From NCBI GenBank assembly GCA_905221605.1, contig CAJNDS010000025.1, forward strand, positions 579,501-643,500: DNA of 64,000 nt. Reading direction: 5' to 3'. The position numbers were made by a program, and so were the translations under genes. This document shows, piece by piece, positions 1 to 12,548 of the stretch. The first letter of the stretch is position 1. Every line of letters starts with the position of its first letter. The DNA is from Symbiodinium natans. Lineage: Eukaryota; Sar; Dinophyceae; Suessiales; Symbiodiniaceae. The notes under the pieces were generated by a model. The model was given only the letters and a program-made list of their open reading frames with translations, made no database searches and was not told where the DNA came from.

Positions 1-66
1 TGATTATGATTATGATGTTTATTATTATTGTTATTATTATTATTACTATTATTATTATTATTATTT
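1..66. repeat. TTA/ATT trinucleotide microsatellite
   Basis: A run of tta/att/atg triplets opens the window. It gives a spurious poly-leucine reading frame on the + strand. No gene is visible from here to 357 apart from telomere-type heptamers at about 196-270. Confidence 0.85.
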
Positions 67-1046
67 GCAGTTGCGACCCCGCAGCTACGAACGAACACAG
101 TTCTTGTGTTATGGTATTTGGACATGCCCCACTTTCGGCATAGCGGGGGCCAAGATCATTGCCAGTATCATCCTCGATGCCCCAGCAGAGCCCTGGGTTT
201 AGGGTTTGGGGTCTGGGGTTTAGGGTTTAGGGCTTAGGGTTTGGGGTTTAGGGCTTAGGGCTTAGGGTTTGGGGCTCATCCCCAGTTGTCAAACAAAAGC
301 TACCCCCCCAAAGCCTGTTGTGTTGCAAGGCTTGTATATCGAGGTGGTTCTTCATCTGGACCCTAGGGGGGTCTGACGCTTTTTGTCGGGTTTGCGGCTT
401 CAGGGCGAACAGACAAGACAAGACACCCAGCAGTGTTCACTCTTGTCAGTGTCAGGTGACGTGCACCAATATTCTGATCATGAGCGAACACAGTGAAAGT
501 GGACGAAGGCCCCTTTGAATTGGATAAGTGGTTTTGCAAGGCAAAATTCATCTTTGCGCGAGGTCTTCATTGTGATCAGTTAGCTCTTCAGCTGATAGCA
601 TCCGCATCATGTGCTTTTTTGTTCATGATTAAACAGCCGTTTGCTGCCTTTTTTTCATGACTAAACCGTTAAAGATTGTTAGGAATGTTTAGGCGCGCTT
701 TTGTCAAACCCTGGTTCGCACATGATGGAGCTGTCAGCTCGTTCACTTGCTGTCTTTCCTGTCGTGTTCATTCTGGATTTTCTCTGTGCTGAAGGCTCGG
801 GTTTGGTAGTGGATGGAGGCGTTCTCAGGCTCAAATCTTGGAGAGGGAACCCAGATTGTTCTTGGCAATATCTTCTGGTGTAAGTTTTGTAGTATCTATC
901 TTGGAATGGAGAAAGGTTCACCTTAAACCCTAAACCCTACACCCTAAACCCTAAACCCTAAACCTCAAACCCTACACCGTTCTGCAAAAAGCTGTGACAT
1001 GGAGAGGGAGCTGGGGGTGGAAGAGTGCTTGGCGCCTCTGCCCGCA

Positions 1047-1221
1047 TACTTGGAGGTTCATGGGTACTTATCACCCCAGGGTTTAGAGTTTAGGGTTTAG
1101 GGTTTCGGGTTATAGCACCAACTAAACGTCTACTTACAACCTACTTAGAGGACTTAGGGGGCTTCTAAGTGCAGTTCGAATTGGGGTTCTAAGTCTTCTA
1201 AGTACCCTGAACCTCCAAGTA
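1047..1221. mobile_element. TIR element, family D
   Basis: The ends are inverted repeats, tacttggaggttcatgg and its near-complement reading into acctccaagta. The interior has more stem sequence plus telomere-type heptamers. Other copies are at 7180-7325, 15044-15162 and 57931-58059. No coding capacity, so it would be non-autonomous. Confidence 0.8.
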
Positions 1222-1467
1222 GCGAGGCGAGATTCAAGGCACAATGCCCATTGGTCACCGAAGACCGGGGGGAAAGTGTCCAGCTGCGGTTCTATCCCTA
1301 TTTGGGCATTCCAGCTGTGTGCTCCGTGTCCTGAGGGAAGAAGTAGTTGAGAGCAGCTCCAGTTTCTCCTGGTGGCGTTGTCTTGTCCGCGATCCCACAC
1401 AACAAGCCGGGAGTGGAATCTAACAAACAAACCCGAGGGTGACCCACACCGAACTTGCGATCCGCTT

Positions 1468-1561
1468 TGGGATGTTTCCCCCTTATACTAGCAATCCTTG
1501 ATAGGGATTATCGGGGGGTATTCCCTATTCAGGACTGTTAGTATAAGGGGGAACATGCCAA
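1468..1561. mobile_element. TIR element, family B
   Basis: A hairpin-like element of about 95 bp with ends tgggatgtttcccccttata / tataagggggaacatgcca and an inner stem around 'cagtcctgaataggg'. It belongs to the most frequent non-introner family in the window. Confidence 0.85.
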
Positions 1562-2640
1562 GGTAGCCCTCATTCCCTTTTTGCTTTGGGGGTTCCTTGT
1601 CAAAGCTGAATAAAAAGCAAAAGGGTTCTCTTGTCATTAAGGAGTAATTAGCTAGAAGGCCCCTGCCTTTGTTGCTTTCTTCACATTCCTGGGCTTAGGG
1701 ACGGCGCCTATACGGCCGTCATCGAACGGATTACCCATCGAATGTGGGGGTTTGAGTCAGTATACCCACTTGGTATACTCATACACCGTACATCCCTACT
1801 TCTAACCTGCTTTTTCTACGTTCCCTGAGCATGCAAGTATCTCTTGGAGCCCCTGGGCCAGGAGCCCACAACCGTTCGAAACGAACTCCGATAGCAGCGC
1901 GCGGGGGGGTTGACCAGACTTATAGGCCGTTCTTCTTGCGGGTTTAGGGTTTAGGGTTTATAACAGTTTAGAGTTGAGGGTTTAGTAGGGCTTGGGGGGG
2001 CTTCTATTCTGGGTGTGCTAGAAGAGGATCCGTAGTTCTGGCCGCCCCGCGAGCAACAAGAATTTAAGAATATAGCTTATAGGATGATGCTGGGGCTCCG
2101 TCATCTGAAGGTTCCAGGAATAAGCAGCAACATGGGTGTAACTTAGTGCTGAGAAGTTCAATGGCTAATGGCAGAACTAAGACATTAGCCGCACCTCTGG
2201 GCCATGAAATGGCAAAGTAGGGTCCCGCAGAGTCCCTTAATCCGGAATTGCGTGGTTGTGCTCTGAGCCACGGAACCTTTCGCACCAGTCGCCCTTTCCC
2301 AGCCCTCGGAAAATTCCGAGTGCAAGACTGCTCGAGCTAGGGCCAAGCGCACGCAAAAAAAACATCAGCACCAAGATCTTTCTGTTGCTGCTAGCTTTTG
2401 CCTTGATCTATTGCGCACGTTCCATTGACCACGCTAAACTCCCCCCCAAGCGAGGGCCGAACTCAAGAAATGAATGAGCCCAGACAGAACAAAACGCAAG
2501 ACAATGTTGTCATCCAAACTGGCATCTCAACGCCCAAAGGCCCGAATCGAATCTCAAAATTGCTCCGCGGTATCCAACCCCCCAAACACCCAAGAACCGT
2601 GAAGACAAACTCCGGAAGGCAAGTGTTTTTTGGGGGCTCG

Positions 2641-3627
2641 GGATGAAGGCTTCGTTGTCATTCTTCGGAGCTCAGGGAAATGGCTTTGAAAGCCTGATTT
2701 GGCATTACTTGCACGCTCCTCGACCTCTGGACATGCTTGCTTTGGCTCAAGCGGTTAGGCTTCAGCCGAGAAAGTGTTGCCGCAGGCACACTCCAGTACT
2801 TTGGTGCAATGGGGTCTCGTCATGTGGCGCTGCTGCCGGCTCGCCTACTCGCTTGCCTCGCCCCTCTTGCAGCCTTGTTGCTTGGGCTTCTTTGGTTTCT
2901 CAGGGCCCAACAAACTAGCAGCTCTTCTGCCCTACAGATCCCACACCCGAGAACGTAACCCCCGCCCTCCCAAAAAACAACAACAACAGTATCATGATGA
3001 TGATGGTGGTGGTGGTGATGATGATGATGAGTATCTTTGTATTCGTGTTGTATATATTTTTGTTGCAACTAAGGCAGCAAGTTACCACCGCGAGAAATAA
3101 TCCTGGTTGCAAAATCTGGTAATAGTCATCATAATGAGAAGTAATAAGACTCGCAATGATCGTTGTAGCTGTCGTCCTAGTAGCAAATCCCGGACCCTAA
3201 ACGGTAAACCCTCAATCATTCCCCCGACATGATGAACCCTAAAGTAATGACCCTAAAACTCATGACCCCTATACTTCCCGACCCAGGCTCCTCGAGGGTT
3301 GCGACAGTCCCTTGGGAGAGTGGGTGGACAGCGATAGCGATGAAGGCAGCTGCAAGCAGCTCGACGTGGTGGCGCAAGTGCCGGGGAGCCCGGTGCCCGG
3401 ACCAAGAGTGGGGGGTTTTGGGTCTAGGGTTTTGGGGTTTGGGGTTTAGGCTTCGCAAGTTATAGGTGCGCGTGGTTTGTTGGGGGGGGGGGGGGGGGGT
3501 TGAGGGGGTTCGGTGCCGGAAGCTGCAACGCTAACGTTCGTGTTAATAGAGACTAGGCTAAGCCCTTCCCAAGAACCGACCTCTCACTCAGGCTTAAACC
3601 CCCCTTAAAGCTATGGGCCCGTCTCAG
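2641..3627. other. Mostly non-coding; possible acidic exon at 3300-3405
   Basis: No recognised gene. A GATGATGGTGGT microsatellite lies at 2993-3032 and a G homopolymer at about 3481-3500. From 3300 to 3405 one + frame reads like an acidic coding exon (SPLGEWVDSDSDEGSCK then QLDVVAQVPGSPVPGP). It could be an upstream exon of the EAR-repeat gene, but no junction could be verified. Confidence 0.35.
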
Positions 3628-6600
3628 GACGCCTGCGGTCGGGAGGCCTTCATGATGAACGGCACGCAGTATCTCTTCATGGGCTCCTGCTCGGACCAGC
3701 ACGAGTCCGTACTCTACAAGTGGGATGGAGCTTGGGCTTTTTTTGTGTTGCTCGTGCAAGGAGGGCCCCCTTACTAAACTAACTGTAGTTAATTAGGACT
3801 TATAACCCTAGCTCAGGATCCTTATAACCCAATTTAGGGGTCTTGTACTTCTAACTAGGGGTGCCCCTCCTTGTGAGTGGCATACTACTTTAGTGCTGAG
3901 CTGCTTTACGAGTTCCCCCATGAAGTCCCTGAGAAGGCGATGGCGCAGCCTCCTTGATTCCCAATGACCCTAGACCCTACGACCTAGACCCTATAAGAAC
4001 CAGTAAAAACAGCTTGGTGGCCCGGAGGTGCCCCTTACCCTTTGTTTTTGGTTACAGGCTCCCTTATAACATAGCCAACCCAAAAAAGGGTGCCCTTAGT
4101 ATGATATGGTTGCTGGGCTACCAAGACCCTGAAGCTTAAACCCGAAACCCTGAACCCTAAACCTAAACCCTTAAACACATGTCACAGGGGGGGTCCTACC
4201 ACAACAGATCCCAAAATACAATGATTAACAACTCCTCCTCATGAATACCACGAAACATTTGCTAGGGTCTCGATACACTCTGCTCCCTGGCCGTGGCGTC
4301 GGCTCGAACTTCTTTGACTCTTTGGGTTGAAGCCATTTTTTTGAGCCGTCTTCTATTTTCGCCGTCAACGCCCTGCGTCACTCCCATCAGGATGAGAGCG
4401 GAAGAACTTGTCCACGCCAGGGTCCCGCGTTGCTGCTAGGGTTTTCCAAGACTTGCCAGGGCCCCAAGGAACATGCGTCGACAGATTCTTCCGCTTTCGC
4501 TGCTGCTCCTTGGGACAGCGGGCCTTAAACCTATGCTTCAAGGGTGTCTAGGGTTTAGGGTTTAACGTTTCGGGTTCAGGCCGTCAGAGCGTCAAGTGTT
4601 TATACTCTGAGCCAGCGAGCGATCAGGCCGAGCAAACAGGAATACGCATTTCCTTTTCGCTGTATGTGCCGCGCCCTGCTGTCGTGGTAGGTATTTCTTT
4701 GTGTTGTGGTGAGAGAAGCCTCTTTCGATCATGGTTGCATCCCCCCGTCAAAAAAAAGTATATATCTATATAAATATATATGTATATCTACATATATATA
4801 TATATGTATATATATGTATTGTACATATATATATATAATATAAACCCAGTAATTGTGAACGCTTGCGCGCGCCGCCTCAGCAGCCGGGCCGGCCCAGAGG
4901 ACGAGCGGGTTCTTAGGGCCCAAGGGGTCCCAGAATGGTCCGGAGGCCATTCTGTTTCTTTGTAGGAGCCGTCAGGGCGGTCCCAGGCGGTTTCCAAGAA
5001 GGGGTCCCAGGCGGGTGCCAGGAGGGTCCGAAGAAGCCGAAGGCCATTGGTGCGGAAGGAGACCGGATCCGGGTCTGCTTGTTCCAGACGCTTCTCGGCA
5101 GGAAGCCGAGGCGAACAACGTACAGTGAGCTTAAGACCTGTCCTGAAATCTCAGGAGCGCACCTTGGGGCGACTCAGCGCTTCAGCACCACCGATGTCCG
5201 TGCCATAAGATACTTCGAAGCTGGACTGGGTTTAGGGCTTTAGGGTTTTAGGCTTTAGGGTTAAGGGCTTTAGGTTTTAGGGGTTTAGGGTTTAGGGGTT
5301 TAGGGTTAGGGTTTGAGAGTTTAGGGTTTTAGAGTTTTAGGGTTTAGGGGTTAGGGGTCTTTTTCTCCTCTTGCGCAGTATGCTTATTTGTTTTCGGTGT
5401 CCGGGTTCCCATGCTAGCCAAGAGCCACCAACAGTATCTTCTAAGCCCAGGAAATCGGTACGACGTCGTACCTCGCCTTCACCGACAGCCTTCAGTCCTC
5501 GCCGATTTACTGGTGGAATGGTGTGGAATTTGCAGAATCTTAGGGATACCTGGAAACAACTTTTAATTTTTTGGGCACTGCAATTCCTAAGAAACAGCTC
5601 AAATTATGAACCCTAAACCCTCCACCCCAAACCCTATACCCTATACCCTATCAACCCTAAACCCTTTTTGCTATCCGCAAGTTCAGTTAATAGGAATTCC
5701 AGAACCTGGCGACCACCACAGCTTCCGCTTTGGTGCACTTCGTGATTGAGGGCGTGGCTGGCCCGCACCCAGAAACCACGGGGGTTTAGGGTTTAGGGTG
5801 TAGGGTTTAGTTTTTTGTTTTGCACGACTTGCTGTACCCGGTTGCTGAATATGAGCGAAGAGCATGTGCTTTTCTGTCTCAAAGACAGTATCAGGTGCCC
5901 TACTTGGCAGTGACCCAAACACCGGCCGCCAGTGTTACTGTCTACATGTGGAATGGCACTGCCTTCGAAGACGTTCAGGAAGTGAGTACCCCTTCCCAAC
6001 CCAGAGCATTGGCCTACTTTGAAGTGGATGGCGAGAAGTACTTGGCGATTGCTTGCCATTCAGATTCAGGTGGCCTTGAAGTCCACAGATGGAACGGCGC
6101 CTCCTTCGTACTATGGCAAGAACCTTGGGGCCCAAATGAACCCTAGAAGGGTTTAAGAAGGGTTTACCGTAATCGGGATCAGAGTAGTGTAGGGTATATG
6201 ACCCCAATTTTAGGGTTCATGTGGTCCTCCAGGAAATGGAAGCCTCCTATGCTGTGGACTTGGCTGCCTTCAAGATCGCCGGCGTGCTTTACCTGGCAGT
6301 CGCAGAGCATACAAAGGGGACAAGGACGCATCAACTTCGACCAACCCTTCCAGAAATTAAGCCCTGAAACCGAAACCCTCGTTTCCTTCACCCATCAGAA
6401 TGACAAGGATCTACTCGAAGAGTGGCTCAGACTTCCAGCTCTTTCAGAGACTGGGTGTCGACTACACCCACGGCGTCCATGCCTTCGTCGCAGGCGACGT
6501 CCAGTACCTGGCCCTGGCGACGTCGAGCGGCAGACGGAACAATGTGCTTGCCTGGTCTGGCAGCAGCTCCTTGGCTCGAGATGCAGACGGCAAGTACTGT

Positions 6601-7622
6601 GTTGGCTCTTTGTTTTTTTTGTTGACACTCTCGAACCTTGCAGCCCGAAACACACCTTCTTGCGCCAGACTTCGAGTGGGCGTTTTGCGTGCCGGGTGGC
6701 AAAGCGCGCCACTGGACCTCCTTCGGCGACGCGGAGTCTCCTTTTCTCGTCCTGGTCAGGCTGCATCCGGGCGGGGGGGTGGGGGGGCTTTGGGGTTGCG
6801 TTTGGGTTGGGTCTATGATTTGTATAGCAATATATGTTTATTTCTGCGGGCCCACAGGTGTGCTTTGGGTTTAGGCATGGGACGCCAGAGCCGGTTGAGG
6901 GCCGAAGGCGCTGGCTGCCAGGATGTTCAGCTGTGTTGACCGTTTCCTCAAGATCTTGGGATCTAGACCGCCTAAACCCTAAACCCTGGTGTCAGCACCT
7001 TCACCCCCTTCAAAAAAAACACGAAACCTGAGAGAACTGATCTCCGCGCCGAAAGATCTGGTGCAGGAGTGCTGCAACTCCCGAGGTCTTCCAGATTCCG
7101 GACTCAGCGTGAAAGTCTGCGGGTTTGGGGGCATAGGGGGGGGGGGGGGGTATTCGGGCTTGGTTCCCTCATACAAGCCTTACTTGGAGGTTCATGGTAC
7201 TTATTAACCGATGAAAACTGTACCTATGACCCACTTAGAAGCCTCTTAAGTGCCCTACTATGGTTATAAGTACAGTTATCAGTACAGTTACAAGTGGTAA
7301 ATAAGTACCATGAACCTCCAAGTAGTAGAAGCTCTCTCAATTCCTAAGCCTCTTAGCTTGCCCCAGCGGGGGGGGGGTTTTGGGGGCAGAGATCTAAAGT
7401 ACTTCAGGTGTAGGACCTTGTTTATCAGGTGGGTAGCCTTCTTACTGATGGGCACTTTGGCTTTAGAGGGTTAAACCTTTGCAGGGTTCATTTGAGCGCC
7501 TGGGCATTCTTCCGATCCAGCCTGGAGCTTCTCAGCGCCTTGCCGCATTCGAGCATGTGGGCAGCAAAATGTCCGAGATGTTTCACGCCGACGATTCTCC
7601 CAAGTTCTCCCCCCTGTTTCTG
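3628..7622 (+). CDS. EAR/EPTP-repeat (beta-propeller) protein, multi-exon
   Basis: Several + exons encode repeats of the EAR (epilepsy-associated, EPTP) type, which form seven-bladed propellers in LGI1, TSPEAR and VLGR1 and usually act in extracellular adhesion. The pattern is a hydrophobic YLA(V/F/I) strand, then (V/I)Y(x)W(N/D)G, then a (F)xxxQ turn. Exons seen: 3628 to about 3741 (QYLFMGSC...VLYKWDG); 5451 to about 5540 (TSYLAFTDS...IYWWNGVEF); about 5697-5780; 5895-6119 (VPYLAVTQ...VYMWNGTAF and KYLAIACH...VHRWNGASF); 6233 to about 6350 (LYLAVAEH); about 6392-6596 (QYLALATSS); about 6643-6755; and about 7480-7622. A fragment near 5160-5227 may be another blade. The junction 6119/6233 is verified in frame across a family-A introner (CAA to GAA ATG). 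Start codon, N-terminal signal and exact ends are not resolved. Intron at 5228-5450 holds telomere repeats. Confidence 0.75.
3757..3874. mobile_element. TIR element, family M
   Basis: Ends caaggagggccccc and its complement ggtgcccctccttg enclose an AT-richer core with 'ttataaccc' repeats. It sits just after the first recognised EAR exon, inside what should be an intron. Confidence 0.6.
3875..5158. other. Intronic or intergenic stretch with repeats
   Basis: No confident exon. A degenerate inverted-repeat element lies near 4016-4130 (ggtggccc...gggctacc, related to 49785-49910). A telomere-type variant lies near 4140-4172 and an AT/TATA microsatellite at 4757-4846. Weak coding-like sequence occurs at 5000-5120 on the + strand without a recognisable domain. 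Confidence 0.5.
5228..5358 (+). repeat. Degenerate TTTAGGG array in EAR-gene intron
   Basis: About 130 bp of TTTAGGG with many variants (TTTAGGGC, TTTTAGG) directly follows an EAR-like exon fragment and precedes the exon at 5451. It would be removed as intron sequence. Confidence 0.85.
6120..6232 (+). mobile_element. Family-A introner acting as GA-AG intron
   Basis: The element has TIRs CCTTGGGG / CCTCCAGG and target duplication AA. Removing G+AA+element up to AG joins CAA to GAA ATG GAA, restoring the EAR reading (WQEMEASYAVDL). The intron runs GA...AG. The element core 'agggtatatgaccccaattt' is shared by the whole family. Confidence 0.85.
7180..7325. mobile_element. TIR element, family D
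   Basis: tacttggaggttcatggtac at the left is matched by its complement ending acctccaagta at the right. The inner stem is 'ataagtac'. It lies between EAR exons. Confidence 0.85.
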
Positions 7623-7673
7623 CACCCGTGCAGGCTTTTTATGTGTGTGCGAATGAGTAGAGGTCGAACCGAG

Positions 7674-7789
7674 CCCCCCAAAGAGCCCAATACCCCTTAA
7701 TTAAGGAATATACCTTAAATCATATTAAGGATCCCTTTTATAAATTAAGGGTCTATTTCTTAATTAAGGGGTATTGGGCTCTTTGGGGG
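7674..7789. mobile_element. TIR element, family C (best copy)
   Basis: Near-perfect long inverted repeat: cccaaagagcccaatacccc then ttaattaag at the left, exact complement at the right, with an inner 'ggatcc'. Other copies are at 12342-12465, 24041-24126, 39554-39662, 59856-59963 and 60082-60189. Confidence 0.9.
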
Positions 7790-7920
7790 CCCTGTTAAAT
7801 CTTGAACCCTTGTGCTGTGGCTAAATTGGACATGCCCCAAAAAGAGCCAAGGGTTTAGGGTTTAGGGTTTATAGGGTTTAGGGTTTAGGGTTGAGGGTAC
7901 CTAGCTGAGGGCGGTTCATT

Positions 7921-8623
7921 AGCTGGACCCTATAAGGTCTGATGCTTTGGGATTGAGGGTTTCGGGTTTATGGCCACAGGACGCGCAGAACCAACACGGC
8001 ACCCAGCACTGTTCACTCTGGTAGGTGACATGCCGCAATACTAGGATCATGAGCGAACACTTACAAGAGCAAGAAGTAAGGTAAGCATAATGGCGGGCTT
8101 TTGAACCGATGATCACATTGATCGAGCCATCAGTTCGTTCGCTTGCTACCTTTCCTGTCGTGCTCAATCCTGAGTTTCCCTGTGCTCAAGGTTTAATCTT
8201 GGACGGAGACGTTGAAGATAGAATCTATAGACTGCCTGCGCGCGCGTAGTGGCGAACAGCGCAGACTTGAGGCGCGGTGGCCATGTCACCAAAGACAGGG
8301 GGCGCTAGAAATGTCCAGCTGCGAGTGCGATCCCTATAGGTGGGCATACCGGCTCTGGGCTCCTGTGTCCTGAGGGAAGCCACTGGAGCTCCAGACGTCC
8401 CTCCGCGTACTACCTTGTGAAACTATACTACAAAAATCGACTTTCGAGCCACCGGAGCTCTAACGTCCTTGGCTTGCTACGTTTGTATTACGATAGTCGC
8501 TCGACGGTGCAACGTGTGTATCACAAAAGTCGGCATTTGTGCCACCTGAGCTCCGGATGTCCTCCGCACACACACAGAGAGACACACGCAAAAAACACAC
8601 ACACACACACAGACAGAGACACA

Positions 8624-8674
<51 letters not shown>

Positions 8675-8969
8675 ACGCACGCACGCACGCACGCACGCAC
8701 GCCCGCCCGCCTCGCCTCCGCACGCCGCACGCACGCACCGCACGCACGGAGCACGGACGCACGAGCACGGCACGGAACCGCACTTACGCACGGACGCACG
8801 GACGTACGACGCACTGACGCACGGAGCACGCACTCACGCAACGGCACGCCGCACCACGCACGCACCACGCACGCACGCACGCACGCACGCAGCAGCACGC
8901 ACGCGCGCTGCCGCTCGCACGCACGCACCACCCTCAACGCACACACACACCACACAGACACAACACACC

Positions 8970-9060
<91 letters not shown>

Positions 9061-9682
9061 CACGCTCACACACTCACTACGCACGCACACTCACGCACGC
9101 CGCTCACGCACGCACGCACGCATACTCACGCACCACGCACTCACACGCACGCACCGCTCACGCACTCAAGCACGCACGCACGCACAGCACGCAAACCACT
9201 CACATCACGCACGCACCCACGCACGCACAAGCACACGCACGCACTCACACACTAGCACACGCACGCCCGCACCAGCACACACACACACAACACAGACACA
9301 GACACACCACACACAACACCACACCACACACACACACACACTCACACACATACACACACAAACACACACACACACACACAACACACAACACCCACCCACC
9401 ACCCACCCCCACCCACCCACGCACGCACACACCCGCACCACTCACACACCGCAACATGCGAAAACATCACACGCTCCACACGACTCGCGCACGGACGCGC
9501 CACGACGCGGCACCGCTCTCACACGCACGCACATGCCCACGCACTCACACTCACGCACACGAATACCCACACGCACACCACCACACGCACGCACGCACGC
9601 ACTCACAAACACACAACACACACACACACACACACCCACACACACACACGCACACACCACCCACACAAACCCACGCACGCAC

Positions 9683-9737
<55 letters not shown>

Positions 9738-12030
9738 CCACGCACGCACACCCACGCACACTCACACGCACACGCACACGCACACGCACGGCACGGCACT
9801 CACACACACGCACACGCACACACACACACACACTCACGCAATCACGCACGACGCACACACCACAACACACCACACACACACACACACACCCACGACCACG
9901 CACTCACCACGCACGCACGCACGCAACGCAGAATCCACCCCCGCTCGCTACGCACTCGCGCATGTGATCACTCGCAACAGTACGCGAATGCACGCGCACG
10001 CGCACGCGCACGCGCCGCAGCGAAAGCATTCAACAGTACAAAGCACAGGATTCCGCGCGCCTGCCGTGCTGTCGGCACGCGTACCAGGAAATGCACACGG
10101 AGCCTCGGCGAGAGTGCGATTCGACACCGAAAGCAGGTAACCAGAACTGGGGACGCTACCCGCGCTGTGGTAAAAGTACGATTGTCGGCCAGAGTGCACG
10201 CTGCCCCGAACTTGGTTGTTTCCGCCTTGTTCGGCCGCCCCTGTTGGTTTCTTCACATTCGTGGGCTTAGGAACAATGCAAAACTGCAATACTTCGAACT
10301 GAAGGATACCTCTTCATCAGGACAATCTGCTTAGTGTACTCATATCCCAACTTGCACCCTACTTTATCATCTCCCTGAGCATGCACGTAGCTTCAGGAGC
10401 CCTGTGCCAGCCGCCCACAACTGTCGGCAAGAATTCCGACAGCAGCACTTGGGGTTGAGCAGATGCCTGGGCCTTTCGTCTTCGGGGCATCTATGCTGCG
10501 ACACGACTGTACCGACAGGGGGTCCATGCTTCTGATCACCCGGCGCGCACGCAACGAGACTTTGACTAAGAATGGCTTTGGATGATGCTCTGGGCTCTTG
10601 CGATTGAAGGTTCCGGTAGCAAAGCATCAGTCGGATCCGTGGTTTATGAACTGCATGGCCTTATAGTCAGGAATCCCATTAAACGCGCCATGGCCTACAA
10701 GAGGACCTTAGTGAAGACAATCCACCAGCCACTGGAATGGCAAAGCGAATCAAAGCGACGTGGCGTCGCATAAGAAGAGTAAGCCTATATGTGTCCTACG
10801 CTTATGGCACCTTAATGATTAGAATGGGGTTTTGGGTATCATGCGGGCGAAAGCCTGTCGAAGTCAATAAGTAAAGAAGATGTCATCTGCATCCTCAGCA
10901 ATAGTTCAGAGCACTGAACAAATCTACAACTTGCTGCAGATGGATTGCAGCAGTAAAAGCATAGCATCATATTTCTGTGACCAAAGGTCCAGCATATATC
11001 ATGCGACTTAGGACATCTACGTGTGAGATTCCTAGGTTCAATCGAGTAATTAAGAAGATTCTTGCAGCAATCACATTCTTCAGCAGGAGCCCACACAGGT
11101 TCAAGCACATGCGTGCGGAAGTCATTTTCAAGAAGTTAGCTCTGTTTGAATCTTTCCAGGCACTTTATATAAACCTGGGAAGTCTTTCGCAAGCGGCATT
11201 GAAGCGCTTAAGTGGTCCAGGCTTAGATGGAAGGGCACCGCGAACATCTTGCGCAATTATAACATGTTTATATATATATATATATATAGGGACCATAAGG
11301 GAATACTATTAGTACTTATGAGCTTGATTCTTGGCCTTGATGAGGCTAGCGCCATTCGAAGGGCATGAGAAGAGGAACCTTTCGCACCAGTCGCCCTTTC
11401 AACCACTTGCTGCAGCAGACCTCGGGAATCCGATTGCAACTGCGAGTTGAGGCCAAGCGCGCACGCAAAAGTCTCAACAGCTTCCGGGCCGTTGTTGGGT
11501 GATATTCTTGTACGGATCTATTGCGCACGACACACGTTCGTCGCTCTCTGAGCATGCCGAAAGGCTACTGGAAGGCTCATGGGGAGTTATAAGTAGGGTT
11601 ACAAGACTGTTACAAGTACCCAAATAAGGCTAAACCCGATAAACCCTAAAGCGCCAAAGTCCTGTGCTTGTTCAAGGCTTCTCCCACCCAGCGAGGGCCG
11701 AACTGCAGAAGTGAATGAGGCCCTGGGTGCCCAAGACAGAACAACACGCAAGATAGGGTTTAGGGTTTGGGGTTTAGGGTTTAGGCTTTGGGGTTTAGGG
11801 TTACCGGTGTCTCCACCAAAGTCCTGAACCTCAATACTTTCGAGCCCAGCATCTTTTGATGACATGTCGCCCTGTCATTCAATAGCAGACTTTTGCTCTG
11901 GGGCTCTGCGGTGTTGGGGTTCTTGGGTTTTTTGGGGTTTTGGGGGTTTTGGGGGTTTTGGAATTGCCCGGCAGTACCCAAACCCAAACACCCAACAACC
12001 CGAAAGACCAATTCCGGAAGGAAAGTGCCC
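7921..12030. repeat. Segmental duplication, copy 2
   Basis: Diverged second copy of 358-2640 in the same order (landmarks are given there). It is 1.8 kb longer, mainly because of the CA/ACGC block at about 8560-9950. The end of the match is 'accaattccggaaggaaagtg' near 12007-12028 against 'acaaactccggaaggcaagtg' near 2605-2625. Part of a family-D element is left near 11566-11625. No convincing coding exon was seen. Confidence 0.75.
8560..9950. repeat. 1.4-kb CA / ACGC low-complexity block
   Basis: Almost pure CA dinucleotides mixed with ACGC, CACG and ACCC units; guanine-poor on the + strand throughout. It opens long but meaningless frames in several phases (His/Thr- or Arg/Ala-rich on +, Val/Cys-rich on -). 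It interrupts copy 2 of the segmental duplication and is absent from copy 1. Confidence 0.95.
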
Positions 12031-12548
12031 GAGAGAACGCACACAGCACACACAGAGACAGGGCTCAAACAGTTGAGAGCTTTCTTGCACTTGCTTGACT
12101 TTTGATCGCCATGGCATTTGGGGCCGGCACTCAGGAGCAAAGGTCTTGCGGGGCGACCAAATGGCAGAGCCCCCCCGCACACCCTATAGATCCCGAAAGT
12201 CCTAGCCTGTCATAAAGCACCCGAAGCTTGGCTCTGCCGTTTAGTCTGCCATCAGCGGACGCGGGATAGCAAAACCGGGCATAAGTGGGGGTGATGTGCA
12301 GGGGGGGGAAGAGGGGTTTTGGGAATTTGGCATCCGGAATGTACCCAAAGACCCCTTAATGAAGGAATAGCCTTCATTTCCATTAAAGGGATCCTCAATC
12401 TGATTTTCGGAAAATCATATTCAGGTATAGTCTACTTAAGGGGTATTGGGCTTTTTCTTTGGGTAGGGCTATACTATCCATCTGCTCGTAATAGGGTTTA
12501 GGGTTTGGGGTTTAGGGCTTAGGGTTTAGGGTTTAGGGTTTAGGGTTG
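12031..12548. other. No gene seen; family-C element and telomere repeats
   Basis: Contains the family-C element at 12342-12465 and a TTTAGGG array at 12493-12546. No coding evidence. Confidence 0.6.
12342..12465. mobile_element. TIR element, family C (diverged)
   Basis: tacccaaagaccccttaatg is matched by the complement of cttaaggggtattgggct...ctttgggta. The inner stem is 'gattttcggaaaatc'. Confidence 0.75.

Larger units (their letters stand above)
358..2640. repeat. Segmental duplication, copy 1
   Basis: This stretch matches 7921-12030 in the same order and orientation. Matching landmarks: the start after 'ggaccct' (358 and 7921), 'atcatgagcgaacac' (476 and 8045), 'cctttcctgtcgtg' (753 and 8150), 'gtccagctgcg' (1278 and 8311), 'gtcctgagggaag' (1328 and 8369), 'tccctgagcatgca' (1824 and 10372), and 'cctttcgcaccagtcgcc' (2276 and 11377). 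Similarity is patchy, so the copies are old. I see no convincing coding exon in it. Copy 1 carries TIR elements at 1047-1221 and 1468-1561 that copy 2 lacks. Confidence 0.75.

Noticed and set aside
8417-9967. 516-codon His/Thr-rich open frame
   Set aside because: It lies in a CA/ACGC low-complexity block where nearly every frame on both strands is open. No domain or codon bias.
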